From contig NZ_KB894771.1 in assembly GCF_000374625.1 (NCBI RefSeq), positions 1 to 64,000 on the forward strand: a DNA stretch of 64,000 nt, given 5' to 3'. The stretch is from Allobrachymonas chironomi DSM 19884 (GTDB lineage Bacteria; Pseudomonadota; Gammaproteobacteria; Burkholderiales; Burkholderiaceae_C). Positions 41,398 through 49,875 of the stretch are shown here, piece by piece. The notes beneath the pieces are model-generated. The model had not been told where the DNA came from and did not search any database. It saw only the letters and a program-made list of their open reading frames with translations. Every line of letters begins with the position of its first letter. Positions within the stretch are counted from its first letter, which is position 1. Made by a program: the position numbers and the translations under genes.

Positions 41398-42926
41398 CCG
41401 TTGCCCCGCATCCTCTGACCCATACAGCGGCCACTGCGGCCGCTGTGCTGCTGCCGTACCAGCAAGCCTGGGTGGCAGACCGCAGCCAGGTCAAGTTGTG
41501 CGAAAAATCCCGCCGCGTCGGCTTGAGCTGGGCCGAGGCGGCGCTGTCCGCCTTGGAGGCATCTCGCGCCGGTGGGCAAGACACCTGGTACCTGGGCTAC
41601 AGCCAGGACATGGCGCGCGAGTTCATTCGCGACTGCGCCTGGTGGTGCGGCCACTACCAGATCGCCGCCGAAACCATGCAGGAAGTGGTGGTGGATGATG
41701 AAGGCCAGGACATCCTGGCGTTCCAGATCAAGTTCGCCAGCGGCCACCGCGTGACCGCACTGTCCAGCAGCCCGCGCAACCTGCGCGGCAAGCAGGGCCG
41801 CGTGGTGATCGATGAAGCCGCCTTCCACCCGGATCTGAAGGAGCTGCTGAAGGCCGCGTTTGCCTTGCTGATCTGGGGCGGGCAGGTCTCCATCATCAGC
41901 ACGCACTGGGGCGTGGACAACCCGTTCAACGAGCTGGTGCAGGATGTGCGCGAAGGTCACAAGCATTACAGCCTGCACCGCATCACTTTCAAGGAAGCGC
42001 TGGCACAGGGCCTGTACCAGCGCATTTGCCTGGCGACCAAGAAAACATGGTCATCAGCTGGTGAAATCGCCTGGGAAGAGGACATCCGCGCCACCTACCG
42101 GCCCAACGATGCCGAGGAACTGGATTGTGTACCCAGCAGCAGCGGTGGCGCCTACCTTTCCCGCGCCCTGATCGAAAGCCGCATGGTGGACGACTCCACA
42201 GTCATTCGCTACGCCTGCACCGACGATTTTGTGCACCAGTCCGACCACGTGCGCGAAGCCGACACACAAGGCTGGATCGACAGCTTCCTGAAGCCATTGG
42301 TCGACGCCTTGCCCAAGCGCGCCCGCGCCAGCGTCGGCCAGGACTTTGGCCGTACCGGTGACTTGTCCGTCATCATCCCGCTGCTGGAAGACCAGGGCCT
42401 GCAGCGCCGCGCCCCGTTCGTCATCGAGCTGCGCAACGTCCCTTTCAAGCAGCAGGAGCAGATCCTGTTCTGGCTGTGCGACCACCTGCCGCGCTTCAAC
42501 CACCTGGCACTCGACGCACGCGGCAACGGCCAGTACCTGGCCGAGGTGGCCATGCAGCGCTATGGCAGCGCCAGCGTCACCCAGGTCATGCTGACCCAGC
42601 AGTGGTACCTGGAGCACATGCCGCGCCTCAAAGCCGCATTTGAAGACGGCACCCTGGCAGAAATCCCCAGGGATTCCGACCTGCTGGCAGACCTGCGCCT
42701 GATCACCATGGTCAAGGGCATCCCGCGCATCCCCGAAGGCCGTACCACCGGCAGCGATGGCGGCCAGCGTCACGGTGACGCCGCCGTGGCGCTGTGCATG
42801 GCCTGGTACGCCACCAGCCAGGGCGGCGGCCTGATCGAATTCCGCCTGGTGCCCAAGCGAGGCCATGGCGCTGACAACCCCGACATCATGGACGACGACG
42901 CATTTGAACGTCGCTCCGACTACTGA
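41394..42926 (+). CDS. Large terminase subunit (Mu gp28-like)
   Basis: 510 residues. The ATPase domain (LCEKSRRVGLSWAEAAL as deviant Walker A region, GRVVIDEAAF as Walker B) is followed by the nuclease domain (ASVGQDFGRTGDLSVII, LALDARGNGQYLAE with conserved Asp). It pumps DNA into the prohead and cuts it in flanking host DNA in Mu-type phages. Confidence 0.94.
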   Translation: MTVAPHPLTHTAATAAAVLLPYQQAWVADRSQVKLCEKSRRVGLSWAEAALSALEASRAGGQDTWYLGYSQDMAREFIRDCAWWCGHYQIAAETMQEVVVDDEGQDILAFQIKFASGHRVTALSSSPRNLRGKQGRVVIDEAAFHPDLKELLKAAFALLIWGGQVSIISTHWGVDNPFNELVQDVREGHKHYSLHRITFKEALAQGLYQRICLATKKTWSSAGEIAWEEDIRATYRPNDAEELDCVPSSSGGAYLSRALIESRMVDDSTVIRYACTDDFVHQSDHVREADTQGWIDSFLKPLVDALPKRARASVGQDFGRTGDLSVIIPLLEDQGLQRRAPFVIELRNVPFKQQEQILFWLCDHLPRFNHLALDARGNGQYLAEVAMQRYGSASVTQVMLTQQWYLEHMPRLKAAFEDGTLAEIPRDSDLLADLRLITMVKGIPRIPEGRTTGSDGGQRHGDAAVALCMAWYATSQGGGLIEFRLVPKRGHGADNPDIMDDDAFERRSDY

Positions 42927-42937
42927 CAGGAGCCCCC

Positions 42938-44542
42938 ATGGCCATCCTCGACCACACTGGCGCGCCTTTCAAGCAAGACGTGCTGCACGAGCCGCAAACC
43001 TCCAGCCTGATCCACCTGCAGCGTCAGGTAGCCGACCACCCCGCCAAGGGCATCACGCCGGCGCGCCTGAACCAGATCCTGAATGCGGCCGAAGAAGGCG
43101 ACCTGATTGCCCAGCATGAACTGTTCGAAGACATGGAGGAGCGCGACGGCCACCTGTTCAGCGAGTTGGCCAAGCGCAAACGCTCCCTCATCAGCCTGGA
43201 CTGGGAAATCGCCGCACCGCGCAACGCCAGCCGGGAGGAGGAAGCCGCAGCAGCCTGGGCTACCGAAGTGCTGCAGGACATGGCTGACTTTGAGGACATC
43301 CTGTTTGATGCGCTGGACGCCATCAGCCACGGCTTTTCGGCTCTGGAGATTGAATGGTCCATGGTGGGACGTGAATGGATTCCCAACCAGCTGCACCATC
43401 GTCCCCAGTCCTGGTTTACGTTGGACCAGGCCACCCGAACCCAGCTGCGCTTGCGTGACCACTCGCAAGATGGCCAGGCACTCAAACCCTTCGGCTGGAT
43501 GCTGCACAGCCACCGGGCCAAATCCGGCTATCTGGCGCGCAGTGGCTTGGGTCGCATTCTGGTATGGCCGTATTTGTTCAAGCATTACTCGGTAGGTGAT
43601 CTGGCCGAGTTTCTGGATATTTGCGGTATTCCTATTCGGATTGGCAAATATCCGACCAATGCCAGCGCACAAGAAAAGTCCACGCTCTGGAAAGCCGTGG
43701 CCGGCATTGGTCACGCAGCTGCCGGCATCATCCCGCAATCCATGGCATTGGAATTTGAGCAAGCCGCCCAGGGCAGCGAAAAGCCCTTTGAAATGATGAT
43801 TCGCTGGGCCGAGAATACCCAGACCAAAGCCATTACCGGCAACCTGCCCGGAAACGAAAAAGGCACCGGCAATGGTATTGGCAGCGGCCTGGCCGATTTG
43901 GCAGATGATGTGCGCAAGGAAATCCGCGACTCTGATGCCAAACAGCTGGCTGGCACCATCACCAAGCAACTGGTCTATCCGCTGCTGGCCATCAACAAGG
44001 GCTGGGCCGACCCGCGCCGCTGCCCGCGCTTCCAGTTTGCGCTGGCCGAAGGTGACGATATCGAGCTGTACGCCAATGCGCTACCCAAGCTGGTGAATAT
44101 CGGCATGCGCATCCCGCCCGACTGGGCGCATGAGAAACTGCGCATCCCCCAGGCTGGCGACAAAGACCCGGTGCTGGCTACCGTGCAACCTACCGACGCC
44201 ACACCACAACACCAGCCGCAGCCAGCTCCGCGCAAAGCGGCACTGGCTGCACTCAGCGGCAACGCCCCGGAAATCGACGACGCCTTGCCCGGCCCACAGC
44301 CCGACCTGCAGGGCATGCAGGCCATCGACCACGCGGCCCAGCGCCTACCGCCCGAGCAACTCGACGCCCAATTGCAAGCCATGCTCACGCCCGTGCTGCA
44401 AGCCATTGCACAGGCAGATAGCCTGGAAGCCGCCCAGGCAGCGCTGGATGCTGCCACGGAACACCTGGACGTGACCGCGTTGGGTGAAGCCCTGCACCGC
44501 GCCGGCTTTGCCGCCCACTGGATGGGGCGTGGCGATGCCTGA
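42938..44542 (+). CDS. Portal protein (DUF935, Mu gp29-like)
   Basis: 534 residues of the DUF935 portal family: DLIAQHELFEDMEERDGHLFSELAKRK near the start, then the segment FEDILFDALDAISHGFSALEIEW. The C-terminal part (from about residue 410) is Pro/Gln-rich with helical repeats. It forms the dodecameric ring of the head vertex. Confidence 0.95.
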   Translation: MAILDHTGAPFKQDVLHEPQTSSLIHLQRQVADHPAKGITPARLNQILNAAEEGDLIAQHELFEDMEERDGHLFSELAKRKRSLISLDWEIAAPRNASREEEAAAAWATEVLQDMADFEDILFDALDAISHGFSALEIEWSMVGREWIPNQLHHRPQSWFTLDQATRTQLRLRDHSQDGQALKPFGWMLHSHRAKSGYLARSGLGRILVWPYLFKHYSVGDLAEFLDICGIPIRIGKYPTNASAQEKSTLWKAVAGIGHAAAGIIPQSMALEFEQAAQGSEKPFEMMIRWAENTQTKAITGNLPGNEKGTGNGIGSGLADLADDVRKEIRDSDAKQLAGTITKQLVYPLLAINKGWADPRRCPRFQFALAEGDDIELYANALPKLVNIGMRIPPDWAHEKLRIPQAGDKDPVLATVQPTDATPQHQPQPAPRKAALAALSGNAPEIDDALPGPQPDLQGMQAIDHAAQRLPPEQLDAQLQAMLTPVLQAIAQADSLEAAQAALDAATEHLDVTALGEALHRAGFAAHWMGRGDA

Positions 44543-45791
44543 CCCGCAGCTGCAGGCGGTTTTCGGCAAACCGGCCAAGGAGGTGGTCGAATACTTTGAC
44601 CGCAAACGTCAGCAACCCAGCGAAGGCTGGGAAACCGTCAGCGCTGCCGAGCAACAGCGCGCATTCACCGCCGCCCAAAGCGCCGGCTTCAACATCCTCG
44701 GCGATATCCAGGACACCCTGAAACGCGCCCGCGACGAAGGCTGGAGCGTCAGCCAGTTTCAGGATCATCTGGAACCCCTGTTGCGCGCAAAGGGCTGGTG
44801 GGGCAAAGCGATTGACCCGGAAACCGGCGAAATCCTGAAGATGTACCCAGGCACCCACAATCCGGTGAAGTATGGTTCCCCCGCTCGCCTGCGCCTGATC
44901 TACGACACCAACATGGCCACCAGCTACGGCGCTGGCCGGCGCGAACGGCAAATGGCGGTCAAGGGCGCATTTCCCTATCTGCGCTACATCGCTGTCATGG
45001 ACGGGCGCACACGCCCCGCACACCGCGCTTTGCACGGTCAGGTCTGGCCGGTGGATCATCCCATCTGGGCCAGCATCTACCCGCCCAACGGCTTTCGCTG
45101 CCGTTGCATGACGCAATCCCTCACAGGCGATGACGTACCCCCCGGCACATTGAACGAGGGCGGGGACGGCATCGAAAAATACGTACCTGTGAATGCGGCA
45201 CGCGACATGGTCAAGCTGCGCGGCTGGCGCACGGCAGACGGCCGAGAGTTCTACCCCGACGCCGGTTTCGACGTTGCACCCGGAACTTCAGCCAGCCACT
45301 TGGAACACCTGGCCCGCAGCCTGGAGCGCCTCCCCGAATCGGCTCGCATTCCTGCCGCCTCGGTACTGACCAAAAGCCAGGCCTTTTCCCTCTGGCGTGA
45401 AAACCCGCAGGGCAACTTCCCCATCGCTGTCGCCAGCCAGAAAGACGCCAACCGCATCGGCCAAAAAGAAGGCTCCCGTATCGTCAACCTGTCACCGGAT
45501 ACCATGGCAAAGCAGGATCGGGTGCACAAGGAATTGACCAATGCTGAATATCTGCTGGTGCAGAAATCCATGTCACTGGGCAAAGTCATTCAGGAAGGTG
45601 CGCACAACCTGATCTATGTGTATGAGGAAGGCGGACAGGTGGCAGTAGTCAAAGCCACCAAGACAGGACAGGCGCTGTTCCTGACCAGCGTGCGCCGGCT
45701 GCATACCAGCGACAAGGCCAAAGGGAAAGAAATTCTCCGCTTACTGGGGAAAGGTGCAGGTGGTGGGGCCCCCCAGCCCTCAACTAAATGA
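44535..45791 (+). CDS. MuF-type head protein fused to a C-terminal nuclease-toxin-like (PBECR) domain
   Basis: 418 residues from ATG 44535, which overlaps the portal stop. Residues about 110-205 are the MuF domain (LRLIYDTNMATSYGAGRRERQ ... HRALHGQVWP... PNGFRCRC). After a linker, residues about 285-400 (LSPDTMAKQDRVHKEL, EYLLVQKSMSLGKV, QVAVVKATKTGQALFLTSVRRL) resemble the phage Barnase-EndoU-ColicinE5/D-RelE-like (PBECR) domains found at the ends of MuF proteins and proposed to be RNase effectors. The last residues (PQPSTK) seem to come from a frameshift at the G4C6 run 45765-45774. Few copies would be packed into the head. Confidence 0.85.
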   Translation: MPDPQLQAVFGKPAKEVVEYFDRKRQQPSEGWETVSAAEQQRAFTAAQSAGFNILGDIQDTLKRARDEGWSVSQFQDHLEPLLRAKGWWGKAIDPETGEILKMYPGTHNPVKYGSPARLRLIYDTNMATSYGAGRRERQMAVKGAFPYLRYIAVMDGRTRPAHRALHGQVWPVDHPIWASIYPPNGFRCRCMTQSLTGDDVPPGTLNEGGDGIEKYVPVNAARDMVKLRGWRTADGREFYPDAGFDVAPGTSASHLEHLARSLERLPESARIPAASVLTKSQAFSLWRENPQGNFPIAVASQKDANRIGQKEGSRIVNLSPDTMAKQDRVHKELTNAEYLLVQKSMSLGKVIQEGAHNLIYVYEEGGQVAVVKATKTGQALFLTSVRRLHTSDKAKGKEILRLLGKGAGGGAPQPSTK

Positions 45792-45885
45792 GGCAACCCC
45801 ACATGGCGCTCCGACTAACGTCATTGCTGACAGCGTGCTACGGCCGGGAGAATATTACCGTGTCACACCTGCCCAACCATTGTAG
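45792..45885 (+). other. Out-of-frame remainder of the MuF gene
   Basis: If one C is removed from the run at 45769-45774, the MuF frame continues as ...SPQLNEATPHGAP, then TNVIADSVLRPGEYYRVTP, to a TAG at 45883-45885, only 9 bases before the next gene. As it stands the gene stops at 45791 and leaves an otherwise unexplained 103-base gap. Confidence 0.65.
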
Positions 45886-45894
45886 GATCACCCC

Positions 45895-46419
45895 ATGCTC
45901 GAGATCAAGATAGACGCCTCCCAGCTCAACGCCCAGCTGGATCAGCTCATGCAACGGCTGCAACGTCCGTCCGCGCTCATGGCCGCAGTTGCCCAAAGTC
46001 TCGAAAGCCAAACCCAGCAGGCGTTCTACCAGCAGGGCCAGCCTGGCGGCGACAAATGGCAGAGCCTCTCGGAATCCACCATCGCCCAGCGCACCCTGGG
46101 CCGTAAGGGCAAAAACCCGGAACCGCCCAGCTGGCCCGGCCAGATCCTGAACCGCAGCGGTGGGCGCGGCCTGTTAGGCAGCGTCATGAGCGGCAGCACT
46201 GCTTCAACAGCATCGGTGGGGGCCGGCAGCGGCAAATCGGCCAAATATGCCAAAATCCACCAGTTCGGCGGTCAAGCTGGCCGTGGCCGCAAAGTCACCA
46301 TCCCGGCCCGCCCGTACCTACCCATCACCCCCAGCACAGGCGGCCAGGCTCTGACCCCGCATGCAGAAAAGGCCATCATCAAGATGGCCCTCAAATTCAT
46401 CGAAAACGGCGCGCCCTGA
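45895..46419 (+). CDS. Virion morphogenesis protein (Mu gpG-like)
   Basis: 174 residues of the phage virion morphogenesis family (tail-head completion). Markers are FYQQGQPGGDKWQSLSESTIAQR, ILNRSGGRGLLGSV, YAKIHQFGGQAGRG and IPARPYLPI. It is the last gene before the phage left end; in Mu and BcepMu it is followed by the protease gene, which here lies on the other arm. Confidence 0.92.
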   Translation: MLEIKIDASQLNAQLDQLMQRLQRPSALMAAVAQSLESQTQQAFYQQGQPGGDKWQSLSESTIAQRTLGRKGKNPEPPSWPGQILNRSGGRGLLGSVMSGSTASTASVGAGSGKSAKYAKIHQFGGQAGRGRKVTIPARPYLPITPSTGGQALTPHAEKAIIKMALKFIENGAP

Positions 46420-46422
46420 CTG

Positions 46423-46532
46423 TTGCAGCAATTGCAAAAGATTTTCAGACCCGTCCCACACCTTCCCGGCAAATCCCACAACTTCCCGGATTTATCAAGC
46501 CAAAATCCATTGAGTTATCTCAGTTCCTGACA
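46423..46532. other. Phage left end with repeated sequence blocks
   Basis: Read inward from the CA border at 46532 the end is TGTCAGGAACTGAGATAACT. Inside it, GCTTGATAAATCCGGGA and AATTGCTGCAA match blocks of the right end, and two direct repeats of 16 bases lie 20 bases apart (TCCCACAMCTTCCCGG on the plus strand at 46454-46469 and 46474-46489, 15 of 16 identical). They are likely transposase or accessory protein sites. No gene lies between 46420 and the border. Confidence 0.7.
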
Positions 46533-46538
46533 CAATGG
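46533..46538. repeat. Target site duplication, right copy (CAATGG)
   Basis: Identical to 10005-10010 and part of the yhiI coding sequence. Confidence 0.85.
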
Positions 46539-47334
46539 CCACGCGACCGGCCACCTGTTCCGGGATGAAGAAGGTCATGTAGACATCGCCCAGGTCAATC
46601 ATGTTGAGCGCCGGGGCGCCAGCTCCCAGCACCTCGTTTGGCTGCACGATGCGGTACTGCACGCGGGCATCGCGCGGGGCCACCAGCACGCTGTCTTCGA
46701 CTTCGGTATGGACGCGCTGCACCGTGGCCGAGGCCGCATCGACCGCCGATTTGGCGCTGTCGATCTGAATCCGGGCGGCCGCCGTGGCGGACTGCGCCGC
46801 CACATGCTGGGCCTTGGCGGCATTCAGCTGGGCTTGGGCAGTCTTGACGCGGGCGCGGTCATCGTCCAGCTCCTGCATCGACGAGGCGCCTTCGCGTGCC
46901 AGCACCTCGGTGCGGCGCAGCTTGCGGCGGGCGGCATCGAGCTGGCTTTCGGCGCTGACCACGGCAGCCTGTGCGGCGGCCTCGTCGCTGCTGCGCAATG
47001 ACACCATGGCACGGGCATTGCTGACGCCGGTCACGGCCTGCTGGTGGTAGGCCTCGGCCTCGTTGCGCTGGGCGTTCAGGGCGGCGATGTCCATGCGCAC
47101 CAGCGGCTGGCCGGCCTTGACGAAATCACCTTCGTTGACCAGCACTTCGGCCACGCGGCCGGCCAGCTTGCTGGTGGCATTGATTTCGGTGGCTTCGATA
47201 CGGCCATTGCCGCTGACAAAGCCCTCGCCGGGGCCCTGGTCCTGGCTGGCCTGCCAGCCGTAATAGCCGGCCAGTGCCAGCGCTACCGCCGCAGCGGTCA
47301 GCATCAGTGTCTTGGGGGTGAGTTGCAGTTTCAT
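46533..47334 (-). pseudogene. yhiI: yhiI (HlyD-type membrane fusion protein), N-terminal fragment
   Basis: The first 267 codons of the periplasmic adaptor: N-terminal signal anchor (about 10-28, [18 protein letters not shown]), lipoyl half ([25 protein letters not shown]), long coiled-coil hairpin (about 85-205), second lipoyl half ([16 protein letters not shown]) and part of the beta-barrel domain. The frame then enters the phage and stops after 12 foreign codons (46495). Without the last 93 residues the protein probably cannot couple RbbA-YhhJ to the outer-membrane factor. Confidence 0.93.
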
Positions 47335-47365
47335 GGGTCAGTAGCGTGATCAGGTGCGAAGGGCA

Positions 47366-48790
47366 TCAGGGCAAGGGGGCGGGCGTACTGCCCAGGGCAC
47401 CGCCGCCCAGGGCGGCAAACAGGGTGATGTGGGTGGCCAGCAGCTGGCGCCGGGTCACGACCCAGTCCTGCTCGGCCTGCAACAGGCTGCGCTCGGCATC
47501 CAGTACCTCCAGGTAGCTGATGGCGCCGCTGTCGTAGCGCATGCGCACCAGCCGGGTACGTTCGCGCTGCACCTGCAAGCCCTGCTGTTGGGTGGCCAGC
47601 TGCCGTTCCAGCCAGTGCCGGGCACTCAGGGCATCGGCCACATCGCGAAAGGCCGATTGCACGGTTTTCTCGTATCGGGCCACGGCCATGTCGGCCCGGA
47701 CTTCGGCCAGATTCAGGTTGTTGCGCAGCCGGCCGGCCGTGAAAATCGGCAGCGACAGGCTGGGCATGAAACTCCAGCTGCGGCTGCCGCCCTGGAACAA
47801 GCCATCCAGTTCGCTGCTGGCCGTGCCGAACATGCCGGTCAGCGAGATGCTGGGAAAAAAGGCGGCTCGCGCCGCGCCAATCCGGGCATTGGCTGCCGCC
47901 AGCTGGTGCTCGGCGGCCACGATATCGGGCCGTTCTGTCAGCAGCGAGGAGGGCAGGCCGGCCTGCAGCGGCGGCAGTGAGTCCGGCAGGCCGGCCTGTG
48001 GCGTCAGGTCCACCGGGCCGCCAGCCAGCAGGGCCAGCGCATGGCCGTTGCGTTCGCGCGCCTGTTCCAGTTGTTCCAGCAAGGCCTGGGCCTGGGTCAA
48101 CAGTGTTTGCACCTGGGTCAGCTCCAGCCGCGAGCTGGCTCCCACCTGGTAGCGGCGGGTGTAGATGCGGGTCGATTCCTGGCGTGAGGCGACCGAAGCA
48201 CGCGCAATGGCGATGCGCTGGTCGTACTCGCGCTGCAGCAGCCAGGCATGGGCCAATTCGGCCACCAGGCTGGTGCGCAGGGCGCGCTGGGCGGCATCGG
48301 TGGCCAGGTAGTTCTGCAGGGCCGCCTGCTCCAGATGGCGGATGCGGCCCCAGAAGTCGATTTCCCAGCTGGCCACACCCAGTCCCACGCTGTATTGGCT
48401 ACCAATGACGGCAGTGCGGCTGGGAGACAGGTCGGCAGGGGTACGGCCGCGGCTGCCATCGGCCGCCAGGCCCACGGCAGGTGCCAGTTCGGCACGCTGG
48501 ATGCCGTAAAGTGCCTGCGCTTCCTGCACCTGCAGCACGGCGCTGCGCAGGTCGCGGTTCCGGGCCAGGGCCTGTTCGATCAGGGTCTGCAGCTGCGGAT
48601 CGGTGAAGTAGTCGCGCCAGGCGGTATCGGCGCTGACATGGGTGTGCAGGCCGTTGTCCCGGCTGTAGCTGGCGGGGAGCAGCAAGGCGGTATCGGCCTG
48701 GTGCTGGCCACCCGGTATGGCACAGCCGCTGGCCAGTGCCACAGGCAGCAGTGCCAGGCCGGCACGCAGCAACAAGGTCTCTCGTACCAT
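47366..48790 (-). CDS. Outer-membrane efflux factor (NodT/OprM-type lipoprotein)
   Basis: 474 residues with a lipoprotein signal (LLPVALASGCAIPG, Cys about residue 23) and two TolC-like OEP repeats (AEIDFWGRIRHLEQAALQNYLAT, RLELTQVQTLLTQAQALL; GRLRNNLNLAEVRADMAVARYEKTVQSAF). First gene of the operon, 31 bases before yhiI; it would give the exporter its outer-membrane channel and is still intact. Confidence 0.92.
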   Translation of the reverse strand: MVRETLLLRAGLALLPVALASGCAIPGGQHQADTALLLPASYSRDNGLHTHVSADTAWRDYFTDPQLQTLIEQALARNRDLRSAVLQVQEAQALYGIQRAELAPAVGLAADGSRGRTPADLSPSRTAVIGSQYSVGLGVASWEIDFWGRIRHLEQAALQNYLATDAAQRALRTSLVAELAHAWLLQREYDQRIAIARASVASRQESTRIYTRRYQVGASSRLELTQVQTLLTQAQALLEQLEQARERNGHALALLAGGPVDLTPQAGLPDSLPPLQAGLPSSLLTERPDIVAAEHQLAAANARIGAARAAFFPSISLTGMFGTASSELDGLFQGGSRSWSFMPSLSLPIFTAGRLRNNLNLAEVRADMAVARYEKTVQSAFRDVADALSARHWLERQLATQQQGLQVQRERTRLVRMRYDSGAISYLEVLDAERSLLQAEQDWVVTRRQLLATHITLFAALGGGALGSTPAPLP

Positions 48791-48928
48791 GGGGAGGAAA
48801 TCCTGTCAGGGTCGCTGCCGGGGCATGGCGACCGGATGGTGCCCGGAGGCCATCGCCAGCCCGGGCAAAAGGCCATTATGCCCGCCTGGTCGGCGCTGCA
48901 GGGCAAAATCCGCCGTTACAAACGACAA

Positions 48929-48953
48929 GGCAGTGTCGGAACGCGACACTGCC
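48929..48953 (-). terminator. Hairpin after pagL
   Basis: A perfect 10-bp stem GGCAGTGTCG / CGACACTGCC with a 5-base loop lies 27 bases after the pagL stop. On the minus strand TTGTCGTTTG follows, a weak T tract. Confidence 0.55.
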
Positions 48954-48980
48954 TGTAGTTCGAGACGCTGCAGCGCCGTC

Positions 48981-49529
48981 TTATCGGAACTTGTACTGGT
49001 AGTACATCAGGCCAAAATTCATGCCGTCATTGGGTTTCTTGATGCCGGCGTTGGACAGGTGTACATAGCGTGTTCCCACGGTGTGGCGCTGCTTCGGGCC
49101 CCACTGGTAGCCTACGCCCAGCATGTCGGAAAACTGGAAGGCGGTCGACAGGTTGGTATCGGAGGACATGCGCGTGTTGGACAGCAGGCGTACGCCGACC
49201 GAGCCTTCGGTAAACAGGCGCTCATGCTGGCCCAGGGGGCGGATCAGGCGCAAAATGGGCGAATAGCCGAATTCGACGGTGTCGCTGGCATGGGGAACAT
49301 CCCAGAAACCCAGCTCCACTTCATGGCGCAGGCCCAAATGCCATTTTTCGCCTTGCCACAGTGGCCGTTCACGGTCCCAGCCGGCAATGATGCCGACTTT
49401 TTTGGCGCTTTCATCCCCGGCCCCCACGACCATGCCCCAGTCATCGGCCAGTGCCTGACCCGCGCCCGCGAACAGCAGGGCAGCAGTCAGAAGGGAACTA
49501 CGGATGGGGCGGACAGCAGCAAGTGACAT
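48981..49529 (-). CDS. pagL: PagL-type lipid A 3-O-deacylase
   Basis: 182 residues from ATG 49529 (MSLAAVRPIRS), with a signal peptide ending ALA|DD. The rest fits an eight-stranded outer-membrane barrel with C-terminal aromatic strand (LMYYQYKFR). The catalytic His157-x-Ser159 pair (VHLSNAG) and Asn-rich end match PagL, which removes the 3-O acyl chain of lipid A and weakens TLR4 recognition. A longer frame upstream lacks a signal peptide and is rejected. Confidence 0.88.
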   Translation of the reverse strand: MSLAAVRPIRSSLLTAALLFAGAGQALADDWGMVVGAGDESAKKVGIIAGWDRERPLWQGEKWHLGLRHEVELGFWDVPHASDTVEFGYSPILRLIRPLGQHERLFTEGSVGVRLLSNTRMSSDTNLSTAFQFSDMLGVGYQWGPKQRHTVGTRYVHLSNAGIKKPNDGMNFGLMYYQYKFR

Positions 49530-49875
49530 GGTGTGCGGGAGGCAGAAAGGTGAAAAACAGAACGGATGATGCCATTGGCACCCGCCCCCTGTCAGAGCCG
49601 GCGCCCAATACACCTGCAATGACCTGGGGGTATGCTGAAGTCAGCTGCCAGGCTGGTCGTCTGCCCCCCTTGATCTGGTGCTTCAGGCCTTGCCAGCCGG
49701 CACTGACTTTGGGTTCCATGCAATATAGGCAAGGCGACATGATGAGGCACGACATCCTTGTGTCCGATCCCGACAGGAAAAGCCGCAGTAGGCGTGTTGC
49801 GTCCCGTTTCGTTTTAATCTGCTAGCCTGGATTTCCCTGCAGGCGGCTTGCCTGCGCCCGCCCTTGCCTGACCCG
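49530..49875. other. Divergent intergenic region between pagL and the AraC-type gene
   Basis: 346 bases with no convincing coding frame on either strand. It must hold the promoters of both divergent genes, but I see no near-consensus promoter pair and no clear palindrome. Confidence 0.5.

Larger units (their letters stand above)
10011..46532. mobile_element. Complete Mu-like (BcepMu-type) transposable prophage, 36,522 bp
   Basis: The borders are set by the split yhiI gene, the flanking CAATGG repeats and 5'-TG...CA-3' termini. The element carries a DDE transposase, ExeA/MuB-type ATPase, Gam, GemA, Mor, Mu-type terminase, portal, MuF, protease and head protein, and a P2-type contractile tail. 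Mu-type head genes plus P2-type tail plus an ExeA-like ATPase is the described BcepMu-family combination, and BcepMu is about 36.7 kb. All expected modules are present, so it may be functional. One probable frameshift (MuF gene) is noted. Confidence 0.95.

Noticed and set aside
45803-45907. Short plus-strand frame (about 34 codons) after MuF as a possible immunity gene
   Set aside because: It runs into gpG out of frame and has no ribosome binding site; the segment is better explained as the frameshifted end of MuF.
10005-46538. Site-specific integration (tRNA attachment site, integrase)
   Set aside because: No tRNA or tyrosine/serine integrase gene is present; a 6-bp duplication, TG/CA ends and a DDE transposase show transposition.
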